Below the pieces are notes generated by a model that had not been told where the DNA came from, made no database searches, and saw only the letters and a list, made by a program, of their open reading frames with translations. Position numbers and translations under genes: made by a program. A stretch of DNA of 64,000 nt from contig NZ_MVAD01000002.1 in assembly GCF_002007115.1 (NCBI RefSeq), forward strand, positions 1,172,308 to 1,236,307, given 5' to 3'. Below, one piece after another: positions 29,779 through 37,794 of the stretch; position 1 is the first letter of the stretch; each line of letters begins with the position of its first letter. This DNA comes from Massilia sp. KIM (GTDB lineage: Bacteria; Pseudomonadota; Gammaproteobacteria; Burkholderiales; Burkholderiaceae_D).

Positions 29779-30437
29779 GTGGTGGCATGGGTGGTGCGGT
29801 GGTCGAGGTCGGCGGCGAAGCGCTGTTGCTGTTGCCGGAGAAAGCGGTGTTCTGGCCGGCGCAGAAGATGCTGGTCGTCGCCGATATTCATTTCGGCAAG
29901 GCGGCGGCCTTCCGCTCGCTGGGCGTGCCCGTGCCGCGCGGCACGACCTCGGAAAACCTGGCCGGGCTGGACGCCCTGGTCGCGGCCTATGACGTCCGCC
30001 ACATCATGTTCCTGGGCGACTTCCTGCACGCGCGCGCCTCGCACGCCGGCTCGACCCAGGCGGCGATGCTGGCCTGGCGCCGCCGCCAGTCCGGTCTGCG
30101 CCTGACCCTGGTGCGCGGCAACCACGACCTGCACGCCGGCGACCCGGCCGCGGCGCTCGGCATCGAGCTGGTGGACGAGCCGCATGCGCTCGGGCCCTTC
30201 GCCTTCTGCCACCATCCGGATCTGGACATCGGCCGCTACGCCCTGGCCGGGCACATCCACCCGGTCTACGTGCTGGCTACCCGCTTCGACGCGCTGCGCC
30301 TGCCGTGTTTCGTGGTGGGCAAGACGCGCATGATCCTGCCTTCCTTCGGGGCATTCACCGGCGGCCACGCGATCCGGCCCGAGGCCGGGGACGCCATCTG
30401 GGTGACATCGGGCGAGGCCGTCCACTGCGTTCGATAA
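29775..30437 (+). CDS. pdeM: Ligase-associated DNA damage response endonuclease PdeM
   Basis: 220 residues of the calcineurin-like metallophosphoesterase fold: [36 protein letters not shown] and AGHIHPVY supply the two-metal site. It starts in the ATGA overlap with the Lhr-like helicase gene and is the last gene of the repair operon. Family members are the nuclease component of this conserved cluster. The precise DNA substrate is not known. Confidence 0.88.
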   Translation: MSGGMGGAVVEVGGEALLLLPEKAVFWPAQKMLVVADIHFGKAAAFRSLGVPVPRGTTSENLAGLDALVAAYDVRHIMFLGDFLHARASHAGSTQAAMLAWRRRQSGLRLTLVRGNHDLHAGDPAAALGIELVDEPHALGPFAFCHHPDLDIGRYALAGHIHPVYVLATRFDALRLPCFVVGKTRMILPSFGAFTGGHAIRPEAGDAIWVTSGEAVHCVR

Positions 30438-30507
30438 CGAACCGACCCCTTCCAATGCGGCGCGTAAGGTCTGGCTAACCACGCTCTGCAACAATGGAGG
30501 GAATGCC

Positions 30508-31599
30508 ATGTTCCTGCGTACTTTGTTCTGCACCTTGGCGGCCGCGCTGGCACCGCTGCTGACCCTGCTGGTGGCCGTCCCGAGCCACGCGCAGCAAAGC
30601 GAAACGAGCCGCGCCTATGGGCCGGTGATCAATGGGTTCAATGTGGAGGAGGTGAGCAGCCTGGCGCCCGGCGTCGAGCTGCACTTCGACCTCTATGGCA
30701 GCCCGGGCGCCATCGCCACCCTGCGCATCGAGGGTGCGACGCGCAACCTGAACCTGACCGAGGTGGAACCGGGGCAATATACCGGCACATATACGATCGG
30801 CACCCATGACCGCATCCGGCCCGAGAGTCCGGTCACGGCCAACCTGCGCCTGGGCAATCAGGTTGCCACCAATATGCTGGCCGAGTCGCTGATGCGGCCG
30901 GGCGCCGCGGCGCCCGAGGTCAGGCGCGGGCAACTGGCCTCGGAGGCCTTGCTGAAGATCGACCGCTTCGAGGTTCAAGGCAGTCCGAGCCTGGCGCCGG
31001 GCAACACGCTGCGTTTCACCGTCTTCGGGACCCAGGGTTCGCGGGTCGAGGTGGCGATCGGCGGTGCGCGCGGGGTGTTCTTCCTGCCGGAGGTGAGGCC
31101 TGGGGAATACAGCGCGGTGTACACGGTGCGCAACAACGACCGCATCCAGCCGGACAGCAAGGTGACCGCGACCATCCGCGCGAACGGGCGCTACGCCACG
31201 CGCGACCTGGGGCAGCCGCTGCTGGCCAACCGGGGCGCGGCGCCGCAGGAAACGCGTTATTGCACCAGCTGCGCGGTGGTGCAGGCGGTGAACGTGATCG
31301 AGGTGGCTGGCGACGGGAGCTATCTGGGAACGGTCGGCGGCGCGGTGGTGGGCGGATTGCTGGGGAACCAGGTGGGCAGCGGCAGCGGACGCACGGCCGC
31401 GTCGGTGGCGGGCGCAGTGGGTGGGGCGATCGCGGGGCGGCAGCTGGAGAGGAATATGCGCAAGACGCAGAAGTACGAGGTGGTCGTGCGGTATACGAAT
31501 AGTGGGGCGACGCAGGCGATTACCTTCGATAACGATCCGGGGTATAGGGCGGGGGATCGGGTGAGGGTGAATGGTGGGGTGTTGTCGCGGGATCAGTAG
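30508..31599 (+). CDS. Exported glycine-zipper (2TM) protein with a duplicated domain
   Basis: 363 residues with a Sec signal peptide ending near PSHA-QQ (about residue 30). Two homologous repeats of about 90 residues follow. The first has FNVEEVSSLAPGVELHFDLYG and HDRIRPESPVTANLRLG; the second has FEVQGSPSLAPGNTLRFTVFG and NDRIQPDSKVTATIRANG. The C-terminus has a Cys pair (YCTSCAVV) and a glycine-zipper 2TM segment (GTVGGAVVGGLLGNQVG; AVGGAIAGRQLERN) as in SlyB/RcnB-neighbour proteins. Probably in the outer membrane or periplasm. A strong GGAGGG site precedes the ATG. The function of the repeated domain is unknown. Confidence 0.7.
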   Translation: MFLRTLFCTLAAALAPLLTLLVAVPSHAQQSETSRAYGPVINGFNVEEVSSLAPGVELHFDLYGSPGAIATLRIEGATRNLNLTEVEPGQYTGTYTIGTHDRIRPESPVTANLRLGNQVATNMLAESLMRPGAAAPEVRRGQLASEALLKIDRFEVQGSPSLAPGNTLRFTVFGTQGSRVEVAIGGARGVFFLPEVRPGEYSAVYTVRNNDRIQPDSKVTATIRANGRYATRDLGQPLLANRGAAPQETRYCTSCAVVQAVNVIEVAGDGSYLGTVGGAVVGGLLGNQVGSGSGRTAASVAGAVGGAIAGRQLERNMRKTQKYEVVVRYTNSGATQAITFDNDPGYRAGDRVRVNGGVLSRDQ

Positions 31600-31739
31600 C
31601 CAGCAGGTAAAGTCGCTAGCGCTGCATTTTGACAGCAACCATCGACACGTCATTGCCGCCGTTCGCTGCAATGACTTCCCGCTAAGGCGGAGGATTCTCA
31701 GCAGGACCAATCCGGTTTGAGGTGTCGGGCCTGCTGGCA

Positions 31740-31926
31740 AACTTGGATTCCCGCCTTCGCGGGAATGACGTTAGTTAGTTGTGCGTCGGCCATCGGACTC
31801 CCGCCTTCGCGGGAAGTTATTTCCGCCAGTGGCGGGAATGACGTTAGGTGTGCGTCGGCTATTGGACTCCCGCCTTCGCGGGAAGCCATTGCCGCCAATG
31901 GCGGCAATTGCGGCGATGACGTTTAG
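31740..31926. repeat. Cluster of REP-like palindromes with a ~70-bp tandem unit
   Basis: Palindromes of the type CCCGCCTTCGCGGG lie at 31740-31771, 31798-31816 and 31867-31885. The 69-bp unit starting GTGCGTCGG at 31781 recurs at 31850 and begins again at 31928, with small insertions. Each unit also carries a second stem (TTCCGCCAGTGGCGGGAA; TTGCCGCCAATGGCGGCAA). The 31600-31966 gap holds no gene; the cluster separates two convergent genes and may act as a bidirectional terminator. Confidence 0.75.
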
Positions 31927-31966
31927 TGTGCGTGGACTGTCAGCGTTGCGGAAATGGCCTGGTGTT

Positions 31967-32821
31967 TCAAACCGTCGCCAACACCTGGTCGTCCCCAGGC
32001 TGCTCCTGCTCGGCCTTCTGCTTGGCCCCGCCCTTGGCGCGCGAGCGCGAGGGTGGCAGGCGGCGCAGGGTTTTCAGGGCGTCGGCGTCCTTGATGCCGA
32101 TCGTGCGCTGGTCGACCGTAATCAGGCCGATCTCGTTGAAGGCCGACAGCGTGCGGCTCACGGTCTCCAGGGTCAGGCCCAGGTAGCTGCCGATCTCGTG
32201 GCGGGTCATGCGCAGGTTGAACAGCTTGCTCGAATAGCCCATCGCGGCGAAGCGGTCCGCCAGCGACACCAGGAAGCGCGCCACCCGCGCCTCGGCCGAC
32301 AGCGCGCCCAGCATGCCGATCATGGTCTGCTCACGCACCAGCTCGCGGCTCATCACGCCGTACATCATGTTCTCGAGCTCGCTGTGCACGCGGCCCAGGG
32401 CGGTCAGCTTCTTGAAGGGCAGCAGGATCAGGTCGCAATCCGACAGCGCCACCGCTTCCGAGGCGTAGTGGCGGGTGTGGATGCCGTCCACGCCCAGCAT
32501 GTCGCCCTTCATGGGGAAGCTCAGCACCTGTTCGTTGCCGAACTCGTCGATCAGGACGGTCTTGAGGAAACCGGAGTTGACGATGTAGAGCGTGTCGAAG
32601 GCCTGGCCGATGGTGTGGACGCGCTGGCCGGTCTTGAACTGCACGTGCTGGAAAAGGAGTTCTTCGGAGGTCACCGACACGCTGGCAGGAATGCGGAGCA
32701 GGTCGCAGACTTCTTTCAGGTTGGACCAGAGTCGTCCCTGGCGCTGGCGGCCGGCTTCCATCGGCGAATGCAGGGTCGGCTGGGTGACATTGCGTTGTTC
32801 TGACGTTGGCTGGGACTGCAT
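31967..32821 (-). CDS. Crp/Fnr family transcriptional regulator without the Fe-S cysteines
   Basis: 284 residues from the ATG at 32821, chosen because GGAG lies 6 bp upstream; ATG 32827 would place the site against the codon. A cyclic-nucleotide-type beta-roll (QRVHTIGQAFDTLYIVNSGFLKTVLID...GNEQVLSFPMKGDMLGVDGI) is followed by the FNR helix-turn-helix MTRHEIGSYLGLTLETVSRTLSAF. FNR proteins need four cysteines for the [4Fe-4S] sensor; here only two are visible, in EVCDLL and SDCDLI, with no N-terminal cluster. It is therefore FNR-like in DNA recognition but probably senses something else. Confidence 0.85.
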   Translation of the reverse strand: MQSQPTSEQRNVTQPTLHSPMEAGRQRQGRLWSNLKEVCDLLRIPASVSVTSEELLFQHVQFKTGQRVHTIGQAFDTLYIVNSGFLKTVLIDEFGNEQVLSFPMKGDMLGVDGIHTRHYASEAVALSDCDLILLPFKKLTALGRVHSELENMMYGVMSRELVREQTMIGMLGALSAEARVARFLVSLADRFAAMGYSSKLFNLRMTRHEIGSYLGLTLETVSRTLSAFNEIGLITVDQRTIGIKDADALKTLRRLPPSRSRAKGGAKQKAEQEQPGDDQVLATV

Positions 32822-33138
32822 GCTCATCTCCAGGTGAAGGAACTCAGGGTTTCCCGCAACGATCCGGACGGCTGACACCGTGACTTGGATCGCAAGCAAG
32901 TCGAAACGCTTGAATTCAGTATGCCAACACGAGTCCGGCACGAATATCAGCGATGCCTGAATATGTAGGTAGGAGAGATGGCGTACTTGTAGGAATATTC
33001 TGATCCGCCGCTTCGGGAACGAGAGGGAAGACCAAGGTCAGGGCAGGGGAGCCGGCGCAGCGGCCGGCAAGGGAAAGCGCGGAGCGGGCAGCCGCGGCGT
33101 GGCACGAAAACACCAGGCTGGGGTCTAATCTTGCTTGA
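32822..33138. other. Upstream region of the Crp/Fnr gene, no gene seen
   Basis: About 315 bp with no supported gene. CTTGTAGGAATAT at 32986-32998 repeats the core of a motif upstream of recQ, and GTAGGTAGGAG lies at 32965-32975. The right part (33004-33120) is GC-rich and featureless. A promoter for the leftward regulator gene must lie here but no hexamers stand out. Confidence 0.5.
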
Positions 33139-33783
33139 TCAAGCCTTCATCGGCGACAGCAAGCGGTGGGCAACGGCGTACTGGACCATCTCGGACAGCG
33201 AGTTCATGCCCATCTTCTGCATGATCCTGGTCTTGTGGGTGCTGACGGTCTTGACGGACAAATGCAGTCCGTTGGCGATCTCGGTGATGGACTTGCCGCC
33301 GACGAGTAGCGAAAACACCTCGAATTCGCGGTCCGACAGCTGCTTGTGCAACAACTGCTCGCTCGGCGCCATGATGTTGAGCGCCAGCTGCTCGGCCACC
33401 TCGGTGCTGATGTAGGGGCGGCCCGAGGCGACCTTGCGGATCGCCCCCACCAGCTGGGTGCCCGCGCTTTCCTTGGTCAGGTAGCCCTGGGCCCCGGCGC
33501 GGATCGCCCGCACCGCGTACTGCTCCTCTTCATGCATGGTGAGAATCAGGATGGCGAGCTTGGGCGCCTCGGCCCGCACCTGGCGGATCAGGTCGACGCC
33601 GCTCCGGCCCGGCATGGACAGGTCGAGCAGGAGCAGGTCGAATCCCCCCTGGCGCACCTGGGCCAGCACCTCGAAACCATTGGTCGCCTCGCCGACGATG
33701 TCGATGTCCGCGGCGCCATCCAGGATGCGCTTGAGCCCTTCACGCATGATCGTGTGGTCATCGGCAATGACGATTCGTACCAT
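33139..33783 (-). CDS. NarL/FixJ family response regulator
   Basis: 214 residues from the ATG at 33783; the alternative ATG at 33789 leaves only 1 bp to the GAGGG site, while 33783 gives 7 bp. The receiver has IADDHTIMREG acid residues, phosphoacceptor LLLLDLSMPG, TMHEEEQYAVRAIRAGAQGYLTKE, then the LuxR-type helix-turn-helix LSDREFEVFSLLVGGKSITEIANGLHLSVKTVSTHKTRIMQKM. No histidine kinase is adjacent, so it is an orphan in this window. It lies between a Crp/Fnr regulator and a universal stress protein, all on the - strand but as separate units. Confidence 0.9.
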   Translation of the reverse strand: MVRIVIADDHTIMREGLKRILDGAADIDIVGEATNGFEVLAQVRQGGFDLLLLDLSMPGRSGVDLIRQVRAEAPKLAILILTMHEEEQYAVRAIRAGAQGYLTKESAGTQLVGAIRKVASGRPYISTEVAEQLALNIMAPSEQLLHKQLSDREFEVFSLLVGGKSITEIANGLHLSVKTVSTHKTRIMQKMGMNSLSEMVQYAVAHRLLSPMKA

Positions 33784-33860
33784 ATTCATCCCTCAGCCGC
33801 GGTCGGCAAGCAGGAACAGGTTAGCACAGTGCCAAGGTCAGGAACTTGTCGCTCTTCATA

Positions 33861-34340
33861 CTATGCGGGTTGGGTACCGGTGCCGGGTTCCTTGATCAGG
33901 CGGTGCACCAGCACCGGCTTGGTGGTGTGCGACAGTACCTTGTTGGTGACGCTGCCCAGCAACAACTGCCCCCAGCCGCTGCGCCCGTGCGAGCCCATGA
34001 AGATCAGGTCGCAGTGTTCCTGCTCGGCCACGTCGACGATCTTGAGCGCGGCGGTGTCGGAGAACGCGGTCATGCAGGTGTGCTGGAGATTGGCGGCGGC
34101 GCAGGAGCGCATGATCCTGCCCATGTATTCCTCGCCCATGCGCCGCATCTGTGCCAGGTATTCTTCCTCGCTGGGGTAGGAGGGCGGGATGATTTCCACA
34201 TACACCGGATACTGGTACTCGGGCGCGACGAACAGGGCCAGCACCTCGGCCCCCATCTGCTGGGCGAACTTGACCCCTGCGCAGGCGGTATGCTGGGACA
34301 CGGCCGAGCCGTCGGTGGTGATCAGGATTTTGCGGTACAT
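33861..34340 (-). CDS. Universal stress protein (UspA family)
   Basis: 159 residues from the ATG at 34340, preceded by GGGAGGAG; the upstream in-frame ATG at 34367 lacks a site. The Usp fold is shown by MYRKILITTDGSAVSQHTACAGVKFAQQ and the ATP-binding end DLIFMGSHGRSGWGQLLLGSVTNKVLSHTTKPVLV (G-2x-G-9x-G-S pattern). A cytoplasmic stress protein. An FNR-type box lies 73-86 bp upstream of its start, pointing to induction at low oxygen. Confidence 0.9.
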   Translation of the reverse strand: MYRKILITTDGSAVSQHTACAGVKFAQQMGAEVLALFVAPEYQYPVYVEIIPPSYPSEEEYLAQMRRMGEEYMGRIMRSCAAANLQHTCMTAFSDTAALKIVDVAEQEHCDLIFMGSHGRSGWGQLLLGSVTNKVLSHTTKPVLVHRLIKEPGTGTQPA

Positions 34341-34412
34341 GATGACTCCTCCCAAAGGCCACGCCATTCTGGGGTGTCGCGGGCGCGGCGGCGATTGCTA
34401 AGACGCAAACAG

Positions 34413-34426
34413 TTGAGTTCGATCAA
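34413..34426. promoter_or_regulatory. FNR/ANR-type binding site
   Basis: TTGAG-TTCG-ATCAA matches the FNR/ANR consensus TTGAT-N4-ATCAA at 9 of 10 positions. It lies upstream of the leftward universal stress protein gene at a distance usual for class-I or class-II activation of a leader-bearing transcript. Which Crp/Fnr protein binds, the one encoded at 31967-32821 or another, is not known. Confidence 0.6.
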
Positions 34427-34744
34427 ATGAGCCACCCGTTGAGCCGCCAGCGACTTGGTGTGCGCAAAACCAATGTGCGGCAACAGGCCCTACGATTACA
34501 AAATACAACACCTAGCTTGTGTAAACATTCAGGAACCACGCGATTTAATTGTCGCGGAATTAAGTTTCCTTGTCCATTTTGTTGCGTGCCAGTTTCCGAG
34601 ATTTACCTACGGCAACCACGCTGCTACACTCGCATGCAGACTCAGACCATCTATTCAGCAAGGCATGTCGCCGGCGAAGATGCACGCAGCACCCCGAATT
34701 GCAGAGCTCATTGCGAACTTATACATTATGGAGAAGCAGGGATT
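34427..34744. other. Leader region of cheZ-cheA, no gene seen
   Basis: About 320 bp of AT-richer DNA upstream of cheZ. A small hairpin CGCGA-N8-TCGCG lies at 34539-34556. The cheZ frame stays open through this region, but the extension is rich in Cys/Arg and not chemotaxis-like. I found no convincing sigma-28 (flagellar) promoter. Confidence 0.5.
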
Positions 34745-35608
34745 ATGACCGACGCCGCTGACGATTTCGACGCACTATTCGAGGAAGTGGCGGCGCAGCG
34801 CGCCAGCACACCCGCACCCGCCGCCGAACCGGCGCCCGCTGCGGCCTCGGCCGCTGGCGATGACGATGACCTCGAATCCCTGTTCGACCAGGTATCCGCC
34901 GCCACCGCGCCGGCCGCAGCTCCCGCCGCCGCCGCCGTCGTGACGGCGGTGGCCGCTCCGGCCGCCGCCGAGGAAGTTCAGGTGAGCGAGCACGACCGCG
35001 GCATGTACGAGCGCCTCGGCGGCATCGTGCGCCTGCTGCACGATTCGCTGCGCGAACTGGGCTACGACAAGGCCCTGACCGAAGCCTCGTCCCAGATCGT
35101 GGACGCGCAAGACCGCCTGGAATACGTCGCCAGCCTCACCGAGCAGGCCGCCAACAAGGTGCTCAACACCCTGGACGAAGGCATGCCGGCCCAGGACCTG
35201 CTCTCAAAGCAGGCCAAGGACATGGAAACCCGCTGGGCCGACCTGTTCTCGGGCAAGCTGAGCCTGGACGAATTCAAGGCCCTGGCCGGCGATTCGCGCT
35301 CCTTCGCCGCCACCGTGTCGGTCGCCACCGAGGCCGAGAAGGCCCGCCTGCTGGAAATCATGATGGCCCAGGACTTCCAGGACATCACCGGCCAGCTGAT
35401 CAAGAAAGTGGTCAAGATCACCCAGACCGTCGAGCAGGAACTGGCCCAGCTGCTGCGCGACAACGCGCCGGCCGACCTGAAGGAAAAACTGCTCAAGAAA
35501 GAGCAGGAAGCGGCTGCACCGGTGCAGCTGATGCAGGGCCCGTCGGTGCCGGAAGCGGCGCTGGATCAAGATAACGTTGACGACCTTCTTGCCGAGCTGG
35601 GATTCTAA
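34745..35608 (+). CDS. cheZ: Chemotaxis protein phosphatase CheZ
   Basis: 287 residues from the ATG at 34745 (MTDAADDFDALFEEVAAQRAS). An Ala/Pro-rich N-terminal stretch of about 70 residues precedes the helical CheZ core. The core carries the signature LLEIMMAQDFQDITGQLIKKVVKI, including the catalytic Asp-Gln region, and ends LDQDNVDDLLAELGF, the C-terminal helix that docks on CheY. It dephosphorylates CheY-P. No cheY is adjacent. The stop codon overlaps the cheA start (TAATG). Confidence 0.9.
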   Translation: MTDAADDFDALFEEVAAQRASTPAPAAEPAPAAASAAGDDDDLESLFDQVSAATAPAAAPAAAAVVTAVAAPAAAEEVQVSEHDRGMYERLGGIVRLLHDSLRELGYDKALTEASSQIVDAQDRLEYVASLTEQAANKVLNTLDEGMPAQDLLSKQAKDMETRWADLFSGKLSLDEFKALAGDSRSFAATVSVATEAEKARLLEIMMAQDFQDITGQLIKKVVKITQTVEQELAQLLRDNAPADLKEKLLKKEQEAAAPVQLMQGPSVPEAALDQDNVDDLLAELGF

Positions 35609-37509
35609 TGGACGATATGCTCAAGGATTTCGTCGTCGAGGCGATGGATCTTGCAGTAAATGTAGAAGAGCATCTGCTGCGCCTCGAACGCGATCCCGAT
35701 AACAAGGAAACGCTGAACGCGGTGTTCCGGTCCTTCCACACGATCAAGGGCGGCGCCGGTTTCATGGGCCTGCCGGCCCTGGTCGCGGCCTGCCACCTGA
35801 CCGAGAACCTGTTCGATGCGCTGCGCACCGGCGCCGCGCCGGTGACCCCGCTGGCCGTGGAAGCCGCGCTGCAGGCGTCCGGCTTCGTGGCCGACCAGCT
35901 CAACGACCTGAACAATGGCACCCCGCCGGAAGGCCTGGCCCAGATGCCGGCCGACCTCGAGCGCATCCTGAAGGACGCGATCGAAGGCAAGGGCGCCAGC
36001 GAGCCGGCCCCGGCCGCCGCTGCGGCGCCCGCCGCCGCGCCGGTAGCGGTCGAGGCCGCGCCCGTCGCCGCTGCCGCCCCGGCCGCCGCCGGTGAAGACG
36101 GCCTGGACTGGACCGCGATGTACAACGCCGTGGTGCCGGCCGAAGCCGCGATCGCGGTCGCGGCCGTGGCCGCCCCGGGCGCTGCGCCTGCCGTGGCCGC
36201 CGCAGCCGCGCCGGCGGCGGCGCCCGCCGCCGAGGCCGCACCGGCCGCCGCCGCGCCTGCGGGCAAGGGCGGCTGGGACGGCGTCGAGCGCCGCGGCGAG
36301 AACAAGGCCGCAGCCGCGGCCCCGGCCAAGGACGAAAGCATCCGTATCGATGCGGTCAAGCTGGACGCCCTGCTCGAAGTGGCGGGCGAGTCGGTGCAGG
36401 CCGCCAACCAGGCCGCCGTGCTGCTCGAACGCCTGCAGCAGTTCAAGTTCGAAGGCCAGGCCGCCGCCCTGATGGCGACCCTGACCGAGACCCTGGAGCG
36501 TGCCTCGCGCTACTCGGCCGAACTGCAGCGCGCCACCTTGGCGACCCGCATGCAGCCGGTCGGCCGCCTGTTCCAGAAGTTCCCGCGCCTGGTGCGCGAG
36601 CTGGCCAAGGACCTGGGCAAGGACGTCGAGCTGACCATCGAAGGCGCCGAGACCGAAGTCGACCGCGTGGTGGTGGACAGCCTCTACGACCCGCTGGTGC
36701 ACATGCTGCGCAACGCGCTCGACCACGGGGTCGAGTCGCCGGAAGAGCGCGTCGCCGCCGGCAAGCCGGCCAAGGCCTTCATCCTGCTGAAAGCCTGGCA
36801 GGAAGCCAACAGCGTCATGATCGTGCTGCAGGACGACGGCAAGGGCATGGATCCGGTCAAGCTGCGCCGCAAGGCGATCGACAAGGGCCTAATCGGCGAG
36901 CACGGCGCCCCGAGCGACGACGAAGCCTACCAGCTGGTCTTCCTGCCGGGCTTCTCGACCAAGGAAGTGGCCTCGTCGGTGTCCGGCCGCGGCGTCGGCA
37001 TGGACGTGGTCAAGACCGCGGTCGAGAAGAACCGCGGCGCGATCCGCATCGAGTCCCAGCTGGGCAAGGGCACCCGCTTCGCGATCCGCCTGCCGATCGA
37101 ACTGTCGATCGTGCCGACCATGCTGGTGTCGACCTCCAGCGCCTCGCTGGCGCTGCCGATGGCGGTGGTCGAGCGCGTGGTCGAGCTGCCGGAAGACTTC
37201 ATGTGCGTGGGCGGCGCCCCGGTGCTGAAGGACCAGGGCCGCCCGCTGCCGGTGCGCTCGCTGGCGCTGTCGCTGGGCTACGAAGCCTGCTCCGAGCGGG
37301 TCGGCATCGTCATCAACGCGCCCCAGCCCTACATCCTGGCGGTGGAGGCGGTGGATGGCACGGCCGACCTGGTGATCAAGCCGATGACCGCGCTGCACGT
37401 CGAAGGCATCACGGGTACCGCGCGTTCGGCCGAAGGCGAGCTGGTGCTGGTGGTGGGCCTGTCCTTCCTGATGGACGGCGCGCGCAACAGCGTACGCCTG
37501 GCGGCCTGA
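35608..37509 (+). CDS. cheA: Chemotaxis histidine kinase CheA, apparently lacking P2
   Basis: 633 residues. The P1/HPt domain spans about 1-115 with the phospho-His in FRSFHTIKGGAGF. An Ala/Pro-rich linker runs to about 245 ([17 protein letters not shown] and similar). P3 dimerisation follows (IRIDAVKLDALLEVAGE), then P4 kinase (LVHMLRNALDHGVE, DDGKGMD, GRGVGMDVVKTAVEKNRG) and P5/CheW-like. I see no P2 CheY-binding domain between P1 and P3. The gene overlaps cheZ by 1 bp. No cheW, cheY or receptor gene is in the window, so the rest of the pathway lies elsewhere. Confidence 0.9.
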   Translation: MDDMLKDFVVEAMDLAVNVEEHLLRLERDPDNKETLNAVFRSFHTIKGGAGFMGLPALVAACHLTENLFDALRTGAAPVTPLAVEAALQASGFVADQLNDLNNGTPPEGLAQMPADLERILKDAIEGKGASEPAPAAAAAPAAAPVAVEAAPVAAAAPAAAGEDGLDWTAMYNAVVPAEAAIAVAAVAAPGAAPAVAAAAAPAAAPAAEAAPAAAAPAGKGGWDGVERRGENKAAAAAPAKDESIRIDAVKLDALLEVAGESVQAANQAAVLLERLQQFKFEGQAAALMATLTETLERASRYSAELQRATLATRMQPVGRLFQKFPRLVRELAKDLGKDVELTIEGAETEVDRVVVDSLYDPLVHMLRNALDHGVESPEERVAAGKPAKAFILLKAWQEANSVMIVLQDDGKGMDPVKLRRKAIDKGLIGEHGAPSDDEAYQLVFLPGFSTKEVASSVSGRGVGMDVVKTAVEKNRGAIRIESQLGKGTRFAIRLPIELSIVPTMLVSTSSASLALPMAVVERVVELPEDFMCVGGAPVLKDQGRPLPVRSLALSLGYEACSERVGIVINAPQPYILAVEAVDGTADLVIKPMTALHVEGITGTARSAEGELVLVVGLSFLMDGARNSVRLAA

Positions 37510-37607
37510 GGCAAGCCTGAGGGACACCGCGCAGGGCGGCGACAGCCGCCCTGCGCGGTGCGCCGCAAAACGAACACGCCGTTCGCTTCGCTGACAAAAG
37601 CACATAG

Positions 37608-37639
37608 AAAAGCCTGCGTTTTCCGCGCAGGCTTTTTTT
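37608..37639 (+). terminator. Intrinsic terminator of cheZ-cheA
   Basis: An 11-bp stem AAAAGCCTGCG / CGCAGGCTTTT with a 7-base loop and a run of seven T lies about 100 bp after the cheA stop codon. Confidence 0.88.
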
Positions 37640-37794
37640 ATTTGCAAGCGCGTCAATACTTGCAAATTTAATTTGCCTCATGGTAAGGTCTGTGGCATAA
37701 GATTGCATTGCCCCCTCTTGGTGCGGCACTGCACAATTATGGCATAATCAAAAACCGGGCCTGCATAAGAGGCCTGCCGACCACCTGATCGACC

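Noticed and set aside
34556..34600. Possible sigma-28 promoter (TTAAGTTT) before cheZ
   Set aside because: No GCCGATAA-like -10 occurs at the required spacing.
34427..34744. In-frame upstream extension of cheZ
   Set aside because: The 106 extra codons are rich in Cys, Arg and Ser and do not resemble CheZ; the ATG at 34745 gives the family start.
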